Part shown: one piece after another, positions 1 through 8,430 of the stretch
Layout: every line of letters begins with the position of its first letter
Numbering within the stretch: the first letter of the stretch is position 1
Source of the DNA: CAJWKT01 sp964465375
Lineage (GTDB): Bacteria > Pseudomonadota > Gammaproteobacteria > Steroidobacterales > Rariloculaceae
Assembly (NCBI GenBank): GCA_964465375.1
Contig: CAYXIJ010000030.1
Location: forward strand, 1-23,275
DNA length: 23,275 nt
Direction: 5' to 3'
The notes under the pieces: model-generated
What the model was told of the DNA's origin: nothing
The model's input: the letters and a program-made list of their open reading frames with translations, nothing else
Databases searched by the model: none
Made by a program: the position numbers and the translations under genes

Positions 1-341
1 CCTGATTGCGGTTCAAATTTCGGTTCTCCGGGCTCGAATACGGCGATTTCCTGCACTTCATAACTGCGCATGAGGCTGCCGGTTTTGGCGCGACGTTGCC
101 AATTTTCCAGTAGGTCATTAAAAGAGTCGATACTATTGACAAGTTGGTCACGCTCGGTTGTTGGAAATTGCTCAAGAAACTCCGGAGTATTCGGCACGAC
201 CCCCGTCCCTTGCCTGAGTAGCGGGGCGTTTTCTTGCACAGAAAGCCGTTCTTCACGGGTAGGTGATGTTTGGGTGCTAGCAATTTCATAAAAAATAAAT
301 AGCCCCACTGGAATAATAAATAGTGACATCCATTTTTTCAT
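1..341 (-). CDS. Hypothetical membrane-anchored protein, C-terminus cut by window edge
   Basis: The reverse strand is open from an ATG at 341 to base 1, giving 113 codons with no stop, so the 3' end lies outside the window. The protein starts with Lys-Lys, followed by a hydrophobic stretch at residues 5-20 (MSLFIIPVGLFIFYEIA), which reads as an uncleaved membrane anchor or signal peptide. A polar, acidic, presumably periplasmic region follows, containing ENWQRRAKTGSLMRSYEVQE. An AGAGG about nine bases before the ATG supports the start. I do not recognise a family. It is divergent from the gene at 518, with a shared AT-rich gap of about 175 bases. Confidence 0.6.
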   Translation of the reverse strand, partial: MKKWMSLFIIPVGLFIFYEIASTQTSPTREERLSVQENAPLLRQGTGVVPNTPEFLEQFPTTERDQLVNSIDSFNDLLENWQRRAKTGSLMRSYEVQEIAVFEPGEPKFEPQS

Positions 342-517
342 GATTTTGGCCTCTGGTGAGCGAGTTAGGCCATAATAGCCTATCTTTATATTTATAGTTA
401 TAGTCTGCAGCGTGCTAAGAAGTATTGGGCGATAATCTATTAACCACAGTGAGCGTCTGGTGTTTTGGGCGCTAGTCAAAAGGCATAGTGTTTAAGAATG
501 CTTTAAGGATATTTATT

Positions 518-1153
518 ATGACAGGGTCAGTACCTACAGAAATTAGCAATATCTCTCCTAGGAAATTGTGGCTTGGGATCTTGGCGTCTGTTGTTTTAGC
601 TATTGTTTTGCTATTTATAGTTGTGCTACCGGCAGAATACGGGCTTGATCCAACTGGAGCGGGGGAGTTATTGGGGCTGAATGCGCTCAGTAATCCGGTA
701 AGGACAATCGAAATCGTGGATATTGTGGGTGGTAATGAGGAATACCGCAATGTGGAAATTCCTGATTTCGGAGATCCTGTACCGCTACCAAATCCGAATG
801 TCTACCAGAGCGAAACAGCAGTCTTTCAAAGTGAATCGCTACAAATTCCAATTGGTCCATTCGAGGAAACAGAAATAAAGACAGTGCTCGCGCAGGGAAA
901 GATGATTCTTTACTCCTGGGAGGTTGATCGCGGTGATATATATGTTGACTTTCACGGACATGAGCCTGGTGACAGTGACTACTGGGTACGGTATCAAGAG
1001 CAGCAGGAAGGTGTTGGCGGTAACGGGTCACTCGTTGCTCCCTTTGAGGGAGAGCATGGGTGGTATTGGTTAAATTACAATGAGTTTCCGGTTGTAATTA
1101 CACTTAACGTTAGTGGTTATTATTCCGACATTATTGACTATGGTATTTTTTAA
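518..1153 (+). CDS. Transmembrane anchor protein (conserved, function unknown)
   Basis: This 211-residue protein has one strong N-terminal transmembrane helix at about residues 15-37 (LWLGILASVVLAIVLLFIVV), then the motif LPAEYGLDPTGAGELLGL and a periplasmic domain. The C-terminal half carries GKMILYSWEV, YVDFHGHEPGD, DYWVRYQE, EGEHGWYWLN and a closing LNVSGYY. I recall this pattern from proteins annotated only as 'transmembrane anchor protein' in proteobacteria, often near HupE/UreJ-type membrane proteins; that link is from memory. The start at 518 is preferred over an upstream GTG at 488 because an AAGGA lies eight bases before it. It is the first gene of a plus-strand run with the cupin (38-base gap) and the DUF6152 gene (33-base gap). 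The conserved His, Trp and Tyr residues could bind a metal, but this is inference. Confidence 0.7.
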   Translation: MTGSVPTEISNISPRKLWLGILASVVLAIVLLFIVVLPAEYGLDPTGAGELLGLNALSNPVRTIEIVDIVGGNEEYRNVEIPDFGDPVPLPNPNVYQSETAVFQSESLQIPIGPFEETEIKTVLAQGKMILYSWEVDRGDIYVDFHGHEPGDSDYWVRYQEQQEGVGGNGSLVAPFEGEHGWYWLNYNEFPVVITLNVSGYYSDIIDYGIF

Positions 1154-1191
1154 TAGCATTAACAGATCAAGTATTTAGTGGTGTACGTATT

Positions 1192-1623
1192 GTGAAAAAA
1201 AACATTATAAAAACATTTGGATTACTTCTTTTTCCTTTACTAATATCAGCTGAGATCGATGAAGGGTTCGTGAGGATTACGCCGAGTGAATTGGATTGGG
1301 TTCAGCGAGAGAGCGGAACATCGTATGCAGTATTGGCGGGCGATCCGCAGTCAGATGGGCTATACATTCAAAGGAATAAATTTCCTCCGGGCGCTTTTTC
1401 ACGTCCACATCATCACGACCAAGACCGTTTTGTTACGGTGATATCAGGTGTTTGGTATACCGGTACAGGTGATGATTTTGATCCGGATAATACTATTCCG
1501 CTTGGGCCGGGTAGTTATATGAAGCACCCGGCGGGTGGGGTACATTTTGACGGCGCCAAGGAAGGTGAAGTCATTGTTGAGATTCGCGGAATGGGACCTG
1601 TTCATACCACGTTTGTTGAGTAG
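1192..1623 (+). CDS. Secreted cupin-domain protein
   Basis: This 143-residue protein has a GTG start and a signal peptide ending near residue 20 (LLLFPLLISA). It has a single cupin barrel: motif 1 contains PPGAFSRPHHHDQDRF with His73-75 followed by a VISG turn, and motif 2 contains GPGSYMKHPAGGVHFDGA with His112 and His118. This is the usual metal-binding arrangement of small cupins, so a periplasmic metal-dependent or ligand-binding role is likely, but no substrate can be read from the sequence. It sits between the anchor protein and a DUF6152 protein in what looks like one transcription unit. A second, unrelated secreted cupin lies at 17830-18249. Confidence 0.75.
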   Translation: MKKNIIKTFGLLLFPLLISAEIDEGFVRITPSELDWVQRESGTSYAVLAGDPQSDGLYIQRNKFPPGAFSRPHHHDQDRFVTVISGVWYTGTGDDFDPDNTIPLGPGSYMKHPAGGVHFDGAKEGEVIVEIRGMGPVHTTFVE

Positions 1624-1656
1624 CCATCGAGTTAACCCGGGATCCTGACTCAAAGA

Positions 1657-2667
1657 ATGGGATATCTGAATAAATGGCAGGGCGCAGTTATTATAGTGCC
1701 CATGTTTTTTTTAGCGTCTCCGGCTTTTGCGCATCATAGCGAGGCTGGATTTGATACGAGCAGGGTGATCGCCTTTGTCGGTACAGTGGTTGAGTATAGT
1801 TGGCGTAACCCTCACGTCTATATTGATGTCGAGGATCCTAATTCTTTGAATGGACAAATCATCTGGGAAATTGAAACTGGCGCAACCCCGATAATGAGAA
1901 GAAGTGGTTGGACCTCTGATTCCTTAATGGCAGGAGATGTTGTGTCTATCAGGGCTCACCCGGAAAGAGATACTGGTAGGAACTACGCTTTGCTCATTTC
2001 TCTAGAAAAAGAAAACGGAAATATTCTTTCTCAAACTTCGGGTGATCCTCAAGTTATTGCGGTGGCTACTACTCTTGAGGGGACCTGGAAGGGATTCGGC
2101 CCGAGTCTGGAGCCTTTTCGTAGGGATTTCAATCAGATCCCGCTGACCGCAATGGGATTAGAAGCAAAGGAGGCATATAATTTTTATGAAGATGCGCCAG
2201 CAGCAATGTGTGTAGCTCCTTCATCCCCACATATCATTTCCACTGGTCTTTATGTAACCGAGATAGAGCTGATGGAGGATCGTGTAGTTTTTCATAATGA
2301 GTTTTTTGACGCGGAACGTATTGTGTACCTGGATGGGCGAGGCCATCCAGCCGAGCAAGAACGCAGTACGCAAGGGCATTCCATAGGCTGGTGGGAGGGT
2401 GATATTTTAGTTGTCGATACCACACATTTTTCGGATCACCGGATTGGAAATGGTACTGGTGTGCCTTCTGGGTCCCAGAAGCATTTAATTGAGAGGTACC
2501 AGCTTAGCGAGGATAGAACGAGGTTAATGATTGAAGTTACGCTGACCGATCCTGAGTATTTGTCAGAATCTTTCACTGGGACCTTGGAGTGGAGATATAC
2601 CCCTGAATTTGAATTATTTCGCTATGACTGTGATTTTGAGGTTTCTAGGCGGTTCAGGTTAGATTAA
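1657..2667 (+). CDS. DUF6152 family exported protein (copy 1)
   Basis: This 336-residue protein has a clear signal peptide ending ASPAFA before His26-His27. The N-terminal third matches DUF6152: HHSEAGFD, then FVGTVVEYSWRNPHVYI, the hallmark WRNPH/HNPH turn, and WEIETGATPIMRRSGW. The C-terminal part holds a second conserved module, with SIGWWEGDILVVDTTHFSD, LIERYQLSEDRT and a closing aromatic Cys-containing strand. Function is not established. The family is abundant in marine Gammaproteobacteria and Acidobacteria and is generally exported. It ends eight bases from the convergent modA gene, with no obvious terminator hairpin between them. It shares architecture with the protein at 9305-10369. 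Confidence 0.8.
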   Translation: MGYLNKWQGAVIIVPMFFLASPAFAHHSEAGFDTSRVIAFVGTVVEYSWRNPHVYIDVEDPNSLNGQIIWEIETGATPIMRRSGWTSDSLMAGDVVSIRAHPERDTGRNYALLISLEKENGNILSQTSGDPQVIAVATTLEGTWKGFGPSLEPFRRDFNQIPLTAMGLEAKEAYNFYEDAPAAMCVAPSSPHIISTGLYVTEIELMEDRVVFHNEFFDAERIVYLDGRGHPAEQERSTQGHSIGWWEGDILVVDTTHFSDHRIGNGTGVPSGSQKHLIERYQLSEDRTRLMIEVTLTDPEYLSESFTGTLEWRYTPEFELFRYDCDFEVSRRFRLD

Positions 2668-2675
2668 GTGGCTGG

Positions 2676-3443
2676 TTAGTCTTTCAGGTAACCGTGTTTT
2701 TCAATAATGTCAGAGGCATCTTCAGAGCGCAGGTACTTATAAAAGGCGATTGCGGCTGGATTGCTAGCTCCGCGCATTAACAAGATAGCATCTTGGAGAA
2801 TAGGGTCATACAGGGCAGAGGGTATAACAATAAAATTTCCGTGAGTTTTGTAACTTAGGGCTTGAGAGAGAGCCACAAGCCCAAGATCAGCGTTACCCGT
2901 CTGAGCCCACGTAAAAGCTTGGCTTATATTTTCAGCTAGCACAATGCGTTCTTGTAATTGAGACCAGCTTCCCAAGGCAGTTAGGGTTTGTTGCGCAGCA
3001 AGCCCATAGGGGGCAATGCGCGGATTTGCAATGGATAGATACCGAAAATGACCTTCCTTAAGTTCCTTTAGTGTCGCTGATGCTCTGACATCCAGATTAT
3101 TTTTCCATAGCACCAGTTGTCCGCGAGCGTAGGTAAACTGTGAGCTAGGATCCGCGAAGCCGGATTCGACCAATAATGTTGCTGTCTTTTGGTCAGCCGA
3201 CAAAAAAGTATCAAATGGTGCTCCGTTGATGATTTGTGCATAGAGCTGGCCAGTCGATCCGGTAACTAAAACTACTTCATGGGGCCTACTTAGCTCAAAG
3301 GAATCCTTCAGGTCATAAAAAGCAACCAAAAAATTTGAAGATACGGCCACAGTAACTGATTCTGCATAGCCAAGACGGCCACCCAATAAAAATAGGAGCG
3401 CCAAGCAAGTTATTATCTTTTGGCTTTGGGTCCCTGGTCTCAT
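2676..3443 (-). CDS. modA: ModA-type molybdate/oxyanion-binding periplasmic protein, orphan
   Basis: The ORF encodes a periplasmic binding protein of the ModA family: signal peptide (CLALLFLLGGRLGYA), then VTVAVSSNFLVAF, VTGSTGQLYAQI, NGAPFDTFLSADQ, the PYGLAAQ loop, and NADLGLVALSQALS. The Ser-Asn in AVSSNF, Ser in TGSTGQ, Tyr in PYG and Val in LGLVALS correspond to the oxyanion-contacting positions of Azotobacter-type ModA. No modB or modC is nearby. It is instead the last gene of the dctP-dctQ-dctM unit, beginning 6-21 bases after dctM. Start choice is uncertain: ATG at 3443 or TTG at 3458, neither with a good ribosome site. Likely ligands are molybdate or tungstate. An oxyanion or other anion for a different transporter is also possible. 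Confidence 0.85.
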   Translation of the reverse strand: MRPGTQSQKIITCLALLFLLGGRLGYAESVTVAVSSNFLVAFYDLKDSFELSRPHEVVLVTGSTGQLYAQIINGAPFDTFLSADQKTATLLVESGFADPSSQFTYARGQLVLWKNNLDVRASATLKELKEGHFRYLSIANPRIAPYGLAAQQTLTALGSWSQLQERIVLAENISQAFTWAQTGNADLGLVALSQALSYKTHGNFIVIPSALYDPILQDAILLMRGASNPAAIAFYKYLRSEDASDIIEKHGYLKD

Positions 3444-3464
3444 AAGGTTTTGGCGCAAGTCTTG

Positions 3465-4781
3465 CTATCCGCTAGTACCCATGAGGCGCTCTGGAAGCCA
3501 GGTTGCGATTTCAGGAAACACGCATAGCAATAGAATTGAAAGTAGCATTAATAAGACAAAGGGAAAGGTTCCCCTGAGTATTTGCGGTAGTCCTACGTCG
3601 GGCACTATTCCATTGATTACGTATAGATTGAGCCCCACCGGTGGTGTAATGAGCCCAATCTCCATATTGATTGTTAGTACTACTGCAAACCAATAGGGAT
3701 CAAATCCAGCCTGAAGGATGATCGGGAGCAAGATAGGAGCAGTCATCAATATGACTGCGACAGGGGGGAGAAAAAATCCGGCCACAAGGAGAAAGGCATT
3801 AATGATAGCTAATAGTAGCCAACGATTTACCCCAAGTGTAGTAATCCATTCAGCAATGGATTGGGTAATGAAGAGAGTCGAAAGCGTATAGCTTAGTAAC
3901 TCAGCTGCCCCGATGATCATCATGATCATAACGCTTTCCCGGGTGCTGGTGCTGAGAATACCCCAGATTTGTTTAGGCTTTCTCATTCCATAAATAACCG
4001 CCACCAACACAAAACAAAGCATTGCGCCAACACCAGCGGCCTCAGAGGGAGTTGCAACGCCGCCATATAGTGCGTAGAGGATTCCCGCTATGATCAGCAA
4101 AAAAGGTAGCACACGGGGTATCTGTTCAATTTTTTCTCTTAAGCTAAAGTGGCGCTGTAAGCCTTTGGCAAAAGTACCGCTCCGTAGGGAGTAGTACATT
4201 GACCAGCTAATGAAAAGTAGCGTGAGCATCAATCCAGGAAGAACGCCGGCGATAAATAGTCGTCCGATTGAAGTGCCGGTTGAAATTCCGTAGATGATCA
4301 TCGTGACACTGGGTGGAATTAAGATCCCTAAAGTACCTCCGGCGGCTATTGAGCCGGTTGCGAGCTCTTCTGGATAGCCATGCTTGCGCATTTCTGGAAT
4401 GCCCATTTTTCCAATTGCTGCGCAAGTAGCTGGTGAGGAACCACTGAGAGCAGCAAAAATCGAACAGGCTCCAATGTTTGAAATGGCGAGACCACCAGGT
4501 ACTCGCGTAAGCCAGCGATCTAGGGCTCCGTAAAGATCACTACCAGCTGGAGAAGAGGCTACAGCTGCGCCCATCGCAATAAACATAGGAATTGAAACTA
4601 GCGTAAAGTTTGAAAGCCCAGAGAAAAATAGTTCACCAGTGAAAATTAGGCTGTCAGGGCCTTCAAAGATGGCTAAAAAAAATAGGGCAACTGCTGTAAG
4701 GCCAAATGCTACAGGAATTCCACTCCCAAGAACCAATACGGTAACAAGTCCGATCAAAACACCGATTTCAAGCGGACTCAT
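3465..4781 (-). CDS. dctM: TRAP transporter large permease subunit (DctM family)
   Basis: This 438-residue polytopic inner-membrane protein is the ion-coupled transport subunit of a TRAP system. Recognisable landmarks are the N-terminal GSGIPVAFGLT helix, SIPMFIAMGAAV, the conserved block FAALSGSSPATCAAIGKM (around residues 108-126), IPEMRKHGYPEELATGSIAA, GTLGILIPPSV and, near the end, ITPPVGLNLYVI. These are diagnostic of the DctM family. Its ATG follows the dctQ stop codon directly, so translation is probably coupled. Length is normal for a DctM that is not fused to DctQ. The modA-like gene follows on the same strand. Confidence 0.95.
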   Translation of the reverse strand: MSPLEIGVLIGLVTVLVLGSGIPVAFGLTAVALFFLAIFEGPDSLIFTGELFFSGLSNFTLVSIPMFIAMGAAVASSPAGSDLYGALDRWLTRVPGGLAISNIGACSIFAALSGSSPATCAAIGKMGIPEMRKHGYPEELATGSIAAGGTLGILIPPSVTMIIYGISTGTSIGRLFIAGVLPGLMLTLLFISWSMYYSLRSGTFAKGLQRHFSLREKIEQIPRVLPFLLIIAGILYALYGGVATPSEAAGVGAMLCFVLVAVIYGMRKPKQIWGILSTSTRESVMIMMIIGAAELLSYTLSTLFITQSIAEWITTLGVNRWLLLAIINAFLLVAGFFLPPVAVILMTAPILLPIILQAGFDPYWFAVVLTINMEIGLITPPVGLNLYVINGIVPDVGLPQILRGTFPFVLLMLLSILLLCVFPEIATWLPERLMGTSG

Positions 4782-5300
4782 TTATTTTCTCACTGTATCT
4801 TGAGTATCAGCATCAAGCTTGCTGCCTGCGGCAAAAGAGAGAATATTCACTAGATACTGAAGGGTGAGCACAGCAAACCCGATTACCAAAGGAAGAAGGG
4901 GTATCCATAGAGGGGGTGCCCAGACAGATTCTGTTGCCCAGTTTTTTGTCCAAGCTTCATGGAAGTACACCCAACTACTCCAAGCTAAGATACCGCAAGC
5001 AGCCAGCGCAATTGTGGATGAGAGGATGTGAAGAAGGTGTTTTCCTCTTGGCGGCAGATAGTGGGGTATCAGATCAACATTTACATGCCCGCCTTTTAAC
5101 AAAACATAAGGACTTCCCATGACAGTAGAAGCTATAACTGAAAAGGTAACAAATTCGGTTTGCCAGATAGTAGAGGCTCCGATTAGATAACGAATGAGAA
5201 CCATTTCGCACACGACCACACAGGCCGCTCCAAGGCAGAGTACGGCGATTGCACCACAGGCCTGGGAAAGCCAGTTGACACTTCGTAGGAGCGGGTTCAT
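4782..5300 (-). CDS. dctQ: TRAP transporter small permease subunit (DctQ family)
   Basis: The product is 172 residues with four hydrophobic segments, at about 15-38, 50-68, 90-112 and 130-152, the typical DctQ topology. Family-like features are the motif RYLIGASTIWQTEFVTFSVI, with the Trp and Glu in the second helix, followed by GSPYVLLKGGHVNVDLIPHY, a good match to the conserved DctQ loop. It lies between dctP (six-base gap) and dctM (no gap), so the three subunits should be made together. The charged C-terminal tail is unremarkable. Confidence 0.92.
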   Translation of the reverse strand: MNPLLRSVNWLSQACGAIAVLCLGAACVVVCEMVLIRYLIGASTIWQTEFVTFSVIASTVMGSPYVLLKGGHVNVDLIPHYLPPRGKHLLHILSSTIALAACGILAWSSWVYFHEAWTKNWATESVWAPPLWIPLLPLVIGFAVLTLQYLVNILSFAAGSKLDADTQDTVRK

Positions 5301-5306
5301 ATACCC

Positions 5307-6314
5307 TTAGTCTATTGCGAGAGCCTGGTCGATCAGCTCGGTTCCGCCAGGCACCTCTTCGGCAAACACCCGGTAAGAACTTTCCGCAGCAATCTCTTTC
5401 CATGCTTGTGCTTGTTCGGCACTCATATGAACAACCTGTACACCGGCATCTAGGTAGACTTTTTCCATTTCAGCATCAAGTTTTTTGGCTTCTTGGAAAA
5501 AATAGTCTTCCGCTAGTTTTGATGCGCGCCTCAATGCCGATTGCTGTTGGGGTTGTAGTTTATTCCAGCTTTGCTGCGCCATGAGGACGGGTTGGTACAT
5601 AAACCATAATGCATGCTCTCCCGGTGCGGTCAGGCATTGAGCATGCTCATAGAGGCGGAAGGTTACAAGACTTGCTGAGCTTGTATTGGCAGCATCTAGC
5701 ACACCAGTTTGCATGGCGGTATAAATTTCGGAACTGGGCATTGAGGCAATCGAGGCTCCAGCACCAGCCAGCATTCTTTCAAAGGCTGGGCCCGCTCCAC
5801 GAGTAACTAGTCCTTGTATATCGCTTGGCCAAAGAATACAGTTCTCCGTGCTCACAAAACCACCGGATAACCAAGCATCCGCAAGCACAATTAAGCCCTC
5901 ATCCTCGATAATCTCTCTTATTGAGTTCATAAAGGGTGAGCTGTTTAGCCGTCTAGCGTGGTCGTGGCTCTTCACCAATCCCGGCATAAGCGTGGCATTG
6001 AATTGTGGGTGCCTCCCACTCGCATAATCTAATGGCAAGCCAGTAATATCTAGGCGTCCTCTAATTAATGCAGACCACTGATCACCAGCCTTAAAGAGAG
6101 ACTGCGCAGGATAGATACGGACGACGATACCAACTTCAGCTGCTTCGATTTCTCTGGCTATGATGCGAAACATTTCGTCTCGAACATCACCTGTTCCACC
6201 GGGCCACTGGTGTGAAATTCTAAGGGTGGTTTGTGCAAAAATTTCGCCTGATACCCAACAAAAGAAAATACCAGCTAAAAGGGAGGTGGAGAGAAATGTG
6301 TTCTTTTTTATCAT
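5307..6314 (-). CDS. dctP: TRAP transporter solute-binding protein (DctP family)
   Basis: This is the periplasmic solute receptor for the TRAP system. The ATG at 6314 gives a 335-residue protein with a normal signal peptide (Lys-Lys, then TSLLAGIFFCWVSGEIFA), and the mature part opens with TTLRISHQWPGGTGD. An upstream TTG at 6350 would add 12 residues with no better ribosome site, so it was not used. DctP landmarks are TRGAGPAFERMLAGAGASI (the Arg is in the position that normally salt-bridges a substrate carboxylate) and MPSSEIYTAMQTGVLDAANT. The ligand cannot be named from sequence; TRAP systems usually take carboxylates or related organic anions. It is first in the dctP-dctQ-dctM-modA order. 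Confidence 0.92.
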   Translation of the reverse strand: MIKKNTFLSTSLLAGIFFCWVSGEIFAQTTLRISHQWPGGTGDVRDEMFRIIAREIEAAEVGIVVRIYPAQSLFKAGDQWSALIRGRLDITGLPLDYASGRHPQFNATLMPGLVKSHDHARRLNSSPFMNSIREIIEDEGLIVLADAWLSGGFVSTENCILWPSDIQGLVTRGAGPAFERMLAGAGASIASMPSSEIYTAMQTGVLDAANTSSASLVTFRLYEHAQCLTAPGEHALWFMYQPVLMAQQSWNKLQPQQQSALRRASKLAEDYFFQEAKKLDAEMEKVYLDAGVQVVHMSAEQAQAWKEIAAESSYRVFAEEVPGGTELIDQALAID

Positions 6315-6437
6315 AGAGTTAATTGTGCTGTTTAAACGGAGATGCCGCAAGGGATTTGGGTAGAGTGATGGCTGAAGGCAACAGTAAGAATTGGTGTATA
6401 TGATTAGTCACAGCCTAGGTATTACTCGCTCTTTGCT

Positions 6438-8264
6438 TTAAGTTTTTTTGAGATCACAGGTGTGTCTGGTGTCCCAAGTAACCTTTTGGATTGAGATGCA
6501 GTCAACAGGGCAAACTTTCTCACACCTGCCACACCGGGTACATTCATTCTGATCAATGTAAAGAAGCTTGTACCGGCCCCGTGTTGGATTTTCTGCCCTT
6601 GTGTATCCTGAAATAAGCCCGTTTTGGTCAGCATTCAGCGCATCAATTGGTACGATGCAATCTTCATGAGGTTTTACGTCTAGGCATTTGTCGCAGTAAA
6701 TGCATGCATCATTGTCAATTTCGAACTTGTAGTGACATAAATAGCAGCGTGTAGACTCAACATTGGCCTCCGGGCTGCTGTACCCTAATTCAACTTCTTT
6801 TCGGCGCGTCCGGCCTTCAACGGGAGTCTCTCTGACCGACTGGCGTTCGATCACATTCATGGATGGTGTTCTGCCAGTTTCATAGACCGATGCAATATGA
6901 GCTACTTCCATTAAGCGTATTTTGTCCATGAGGTACTCGTCTAACTTGCGGGCACAGTTTTTTGCGTGCCCTATAGCATCTATTAGGCTTGAGGCACCAA
7001 TTGAATAGTCCCCAGCTAAAAATAAACTTGGATGGGTAGTTTGGTTAGTCGTCTCACTATTTGAGTCAGTGCATTCATTTGGGAGGTATTGTTTGAGATC
7101 GTTATCCATCCAGGTGGTATCTCTTCGTTCACCGTTAGCCGCAATGACCGTATCTACTATCACCTCAGTTTCCCTTTCAAGAACTTCTTTGTGGCAATAA
7201 CTTTGATTTGCGTTGGGTTCTTCGTAAAAACTAAAAATAATATGTATTTTTGTAGCCCCATTTAAATTAATTTTTTGATAGCTGATAGGCTTTATAAGTG
7301 TTTTTAGTTTTATCCCTTCATCCTTGAGTGCCTTAAGCTCATCATTTGATATTGACATTTGTTTGCGCGTTCCTTGGTAGTAGACCGTAGGGGTGGAGCC
7401 TAGTCGGACTGCGGCGCGGGCACAGTCTAACGCAGTAAAACCTCCGCCAATTACAGCAACATGATGCCCTAAAGGGGTGCTTAGCTCGGACATGTTAAAT
7501 TTCTGAAGAAAAATCAGGCCATCCTGGATGCTTTCCATTTTATGATCTAAATTCTCGATCTGATTGAGTTTCGTGGTGCCTGCCGCAATAACTACGGCAT
7601 CGTGATTATTCAGCATGCTTTGAATCGAATGGTTAGCGCCGATGGGTTGGTTGCATCGAATTTCTACCCCTAATTTTTTAATTTGTTCAATTTCTTTATG
7701 GAGAGCTGCGCGGGGAAGGCGAAACTCGGGAATCCCTTGATTCATAAAACCCCCTGGCTCAGGGCATTTCTCAAAAATAGTAACCTTGTGACCAAAAAGT
7801 GCCAATTCCCGCGCCGTCGTTAGCCCAGCAGGCCCAGCCCCAATGATTGCTACTTCTTTTCCGGAGGGGTCAAATAACGGCGTGAGCGCAATCGGTTGTT
7901 GTGACCCGAAGTCGCTCGCAGCACGTTTCGAGAGACAAATAGCCACTGATTGGCCGAGGCCTTCGCGGCCGTGCCGGCAGGCCGGTTCGCAGGGCCTAGA
8001 GCAGACTCGGCCAAGAACTGATGGAAAAATATTATCGACTAAATTAAGGAGGTATGCTTTATCATAATTCCCAGCATGAATTTCCTTTAAGTAATTTGGT
8101 ACGCGTGTTTTAGCTGGACAGGCCGCTTGGCACGGAATATTCTTTTTGAGCCAATCAATATCTTTTGGTTGATTGGCATAGCCATGCTGACGAGAGAGGG
8201 CAGCATGATCAGGTTGACCCTTATCGGGAGGAAGGTAGCGGTTAGTATTTGGGTCCAGGGTCAT
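6438..8264 (-). CDS. Glutamate synthase beta-like FAD/NAD(P)H oxidoreductase with Fe-S domains
   Basis: This 608-residue protein has three parts. The N-terminal helical Fe-S domain has Cys45, Cys49, Cys88, Cys92 and Cys96 (CQAACPAKTRVPNYL and CSRPCEPACRHG). Next comes a two-dinucleotide-binding flavoprotein core with GAGPAG at 142-147 and a second Rossmann motif VIGGGFTALDCARAAV near residue 270, closing with LFLAGDYSIGASSLIDAIG. The C-terminal ferredoxin-like module has CIYCDKCLDVKPHEDC and CTRCGRCEKVCPVDC, which would hold further 4Fe-4S clusters. It resembles GltD and the AegA/YgfT group. No gltB is next to it, so it probably passes electrons between NAD(P)H and an unidentified partner. 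It is divergent from the HupE-like gene. Confidence 0.9.
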   Translation of the reverse strand: MTLDPNTNRYLPPDKGQPDHAALSRQHGYANQPKDIDWLKKNIPCQAACPAKTRVPNYLKEIHAGNYDKAYLLNLVDNIFPSVLGRVCSRPCEPACRHGREGLGQSVAICLSKRAASDFGSQQPIALTPLFDPSGKEVAIIGAGPAGLTTARELALFGHKVTIFEKCPEPGGFMNQGIPEFRLPRAALHKEIEQIKKLGVEIRCNQPIGANHSIQSMLNNHDAVVIAAGTTKLNQIENLDHKMESIQDGLIFLQKFNMSELSTPLGHHVAVIGGGFTALDCARAAVRLGSTPTVYYQGTRKQMSISNDELKALKDEGIKLKTLIKPISYQKINLNGATKIHIIFSFYEEPNANQSYCHKEVLERETEVIVDTVIAANGERRDTTWMDNDLKQYLPNECTDSNSETTNQTTHPSLFLAGDYSIGASSLIDAIGHAKNCARKLDEYLMDKIRLMEVAHIASVYETGRTPSMNVIERQSVRETPVEGRTRRKEVELGYSSPEANVESTRCYLCHYKFEIDNDACIYCDKCLDVKPHEDCIVPIDALNADQNGLISGYTRAENPTRGRYKLLYIDQNECTRCGRCEKVCPVDCISIQKVTWDTRHTCDLKKT

Positions 8265-8382
8265 GCTTTTAGGGGTTTCTCGACTAATAATCTTAAGTTT
8301 ATATGACTGATTTGCTTCGGTCCTTCTCGCATGGACCAGCTGAGGTCAAAAAAAAATTCACCTGCAGTAAATAGAAGATACA

Positions 8383-8401
8383 ATACATTTTTATAATGTA
8401 T
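8383..8401. promoter_or_regulatory. Dyad overlapping a consensus -10 box upstream of the HupE-like gene
   Basis: The sequence ATACATT-TTTAT-AATGTAT is a perfect 7-bp inverted repeat with a 5-base centre. A consensus TATAAT lies inside it at 8392-8397, about 34 bases before the ATG at 8431. No convincing -35 was found 16-18 bases upstream. A repressor operator sitting on the -10 element is plausible, but an AT-rich chance dyad cannot be excluded. Confidence 0.35.
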
Positions 8402-8430
8402 GTAATCACTAAAATTTATTAGGCTCTATT

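Noticed and set aside
687..1031. Minus-strand open frame of 114 codons
   Set aside because: It is antisense to the anchor protein gene, which has family motifs, a ribosome site and a membrane helix; the antisense product has none of these.
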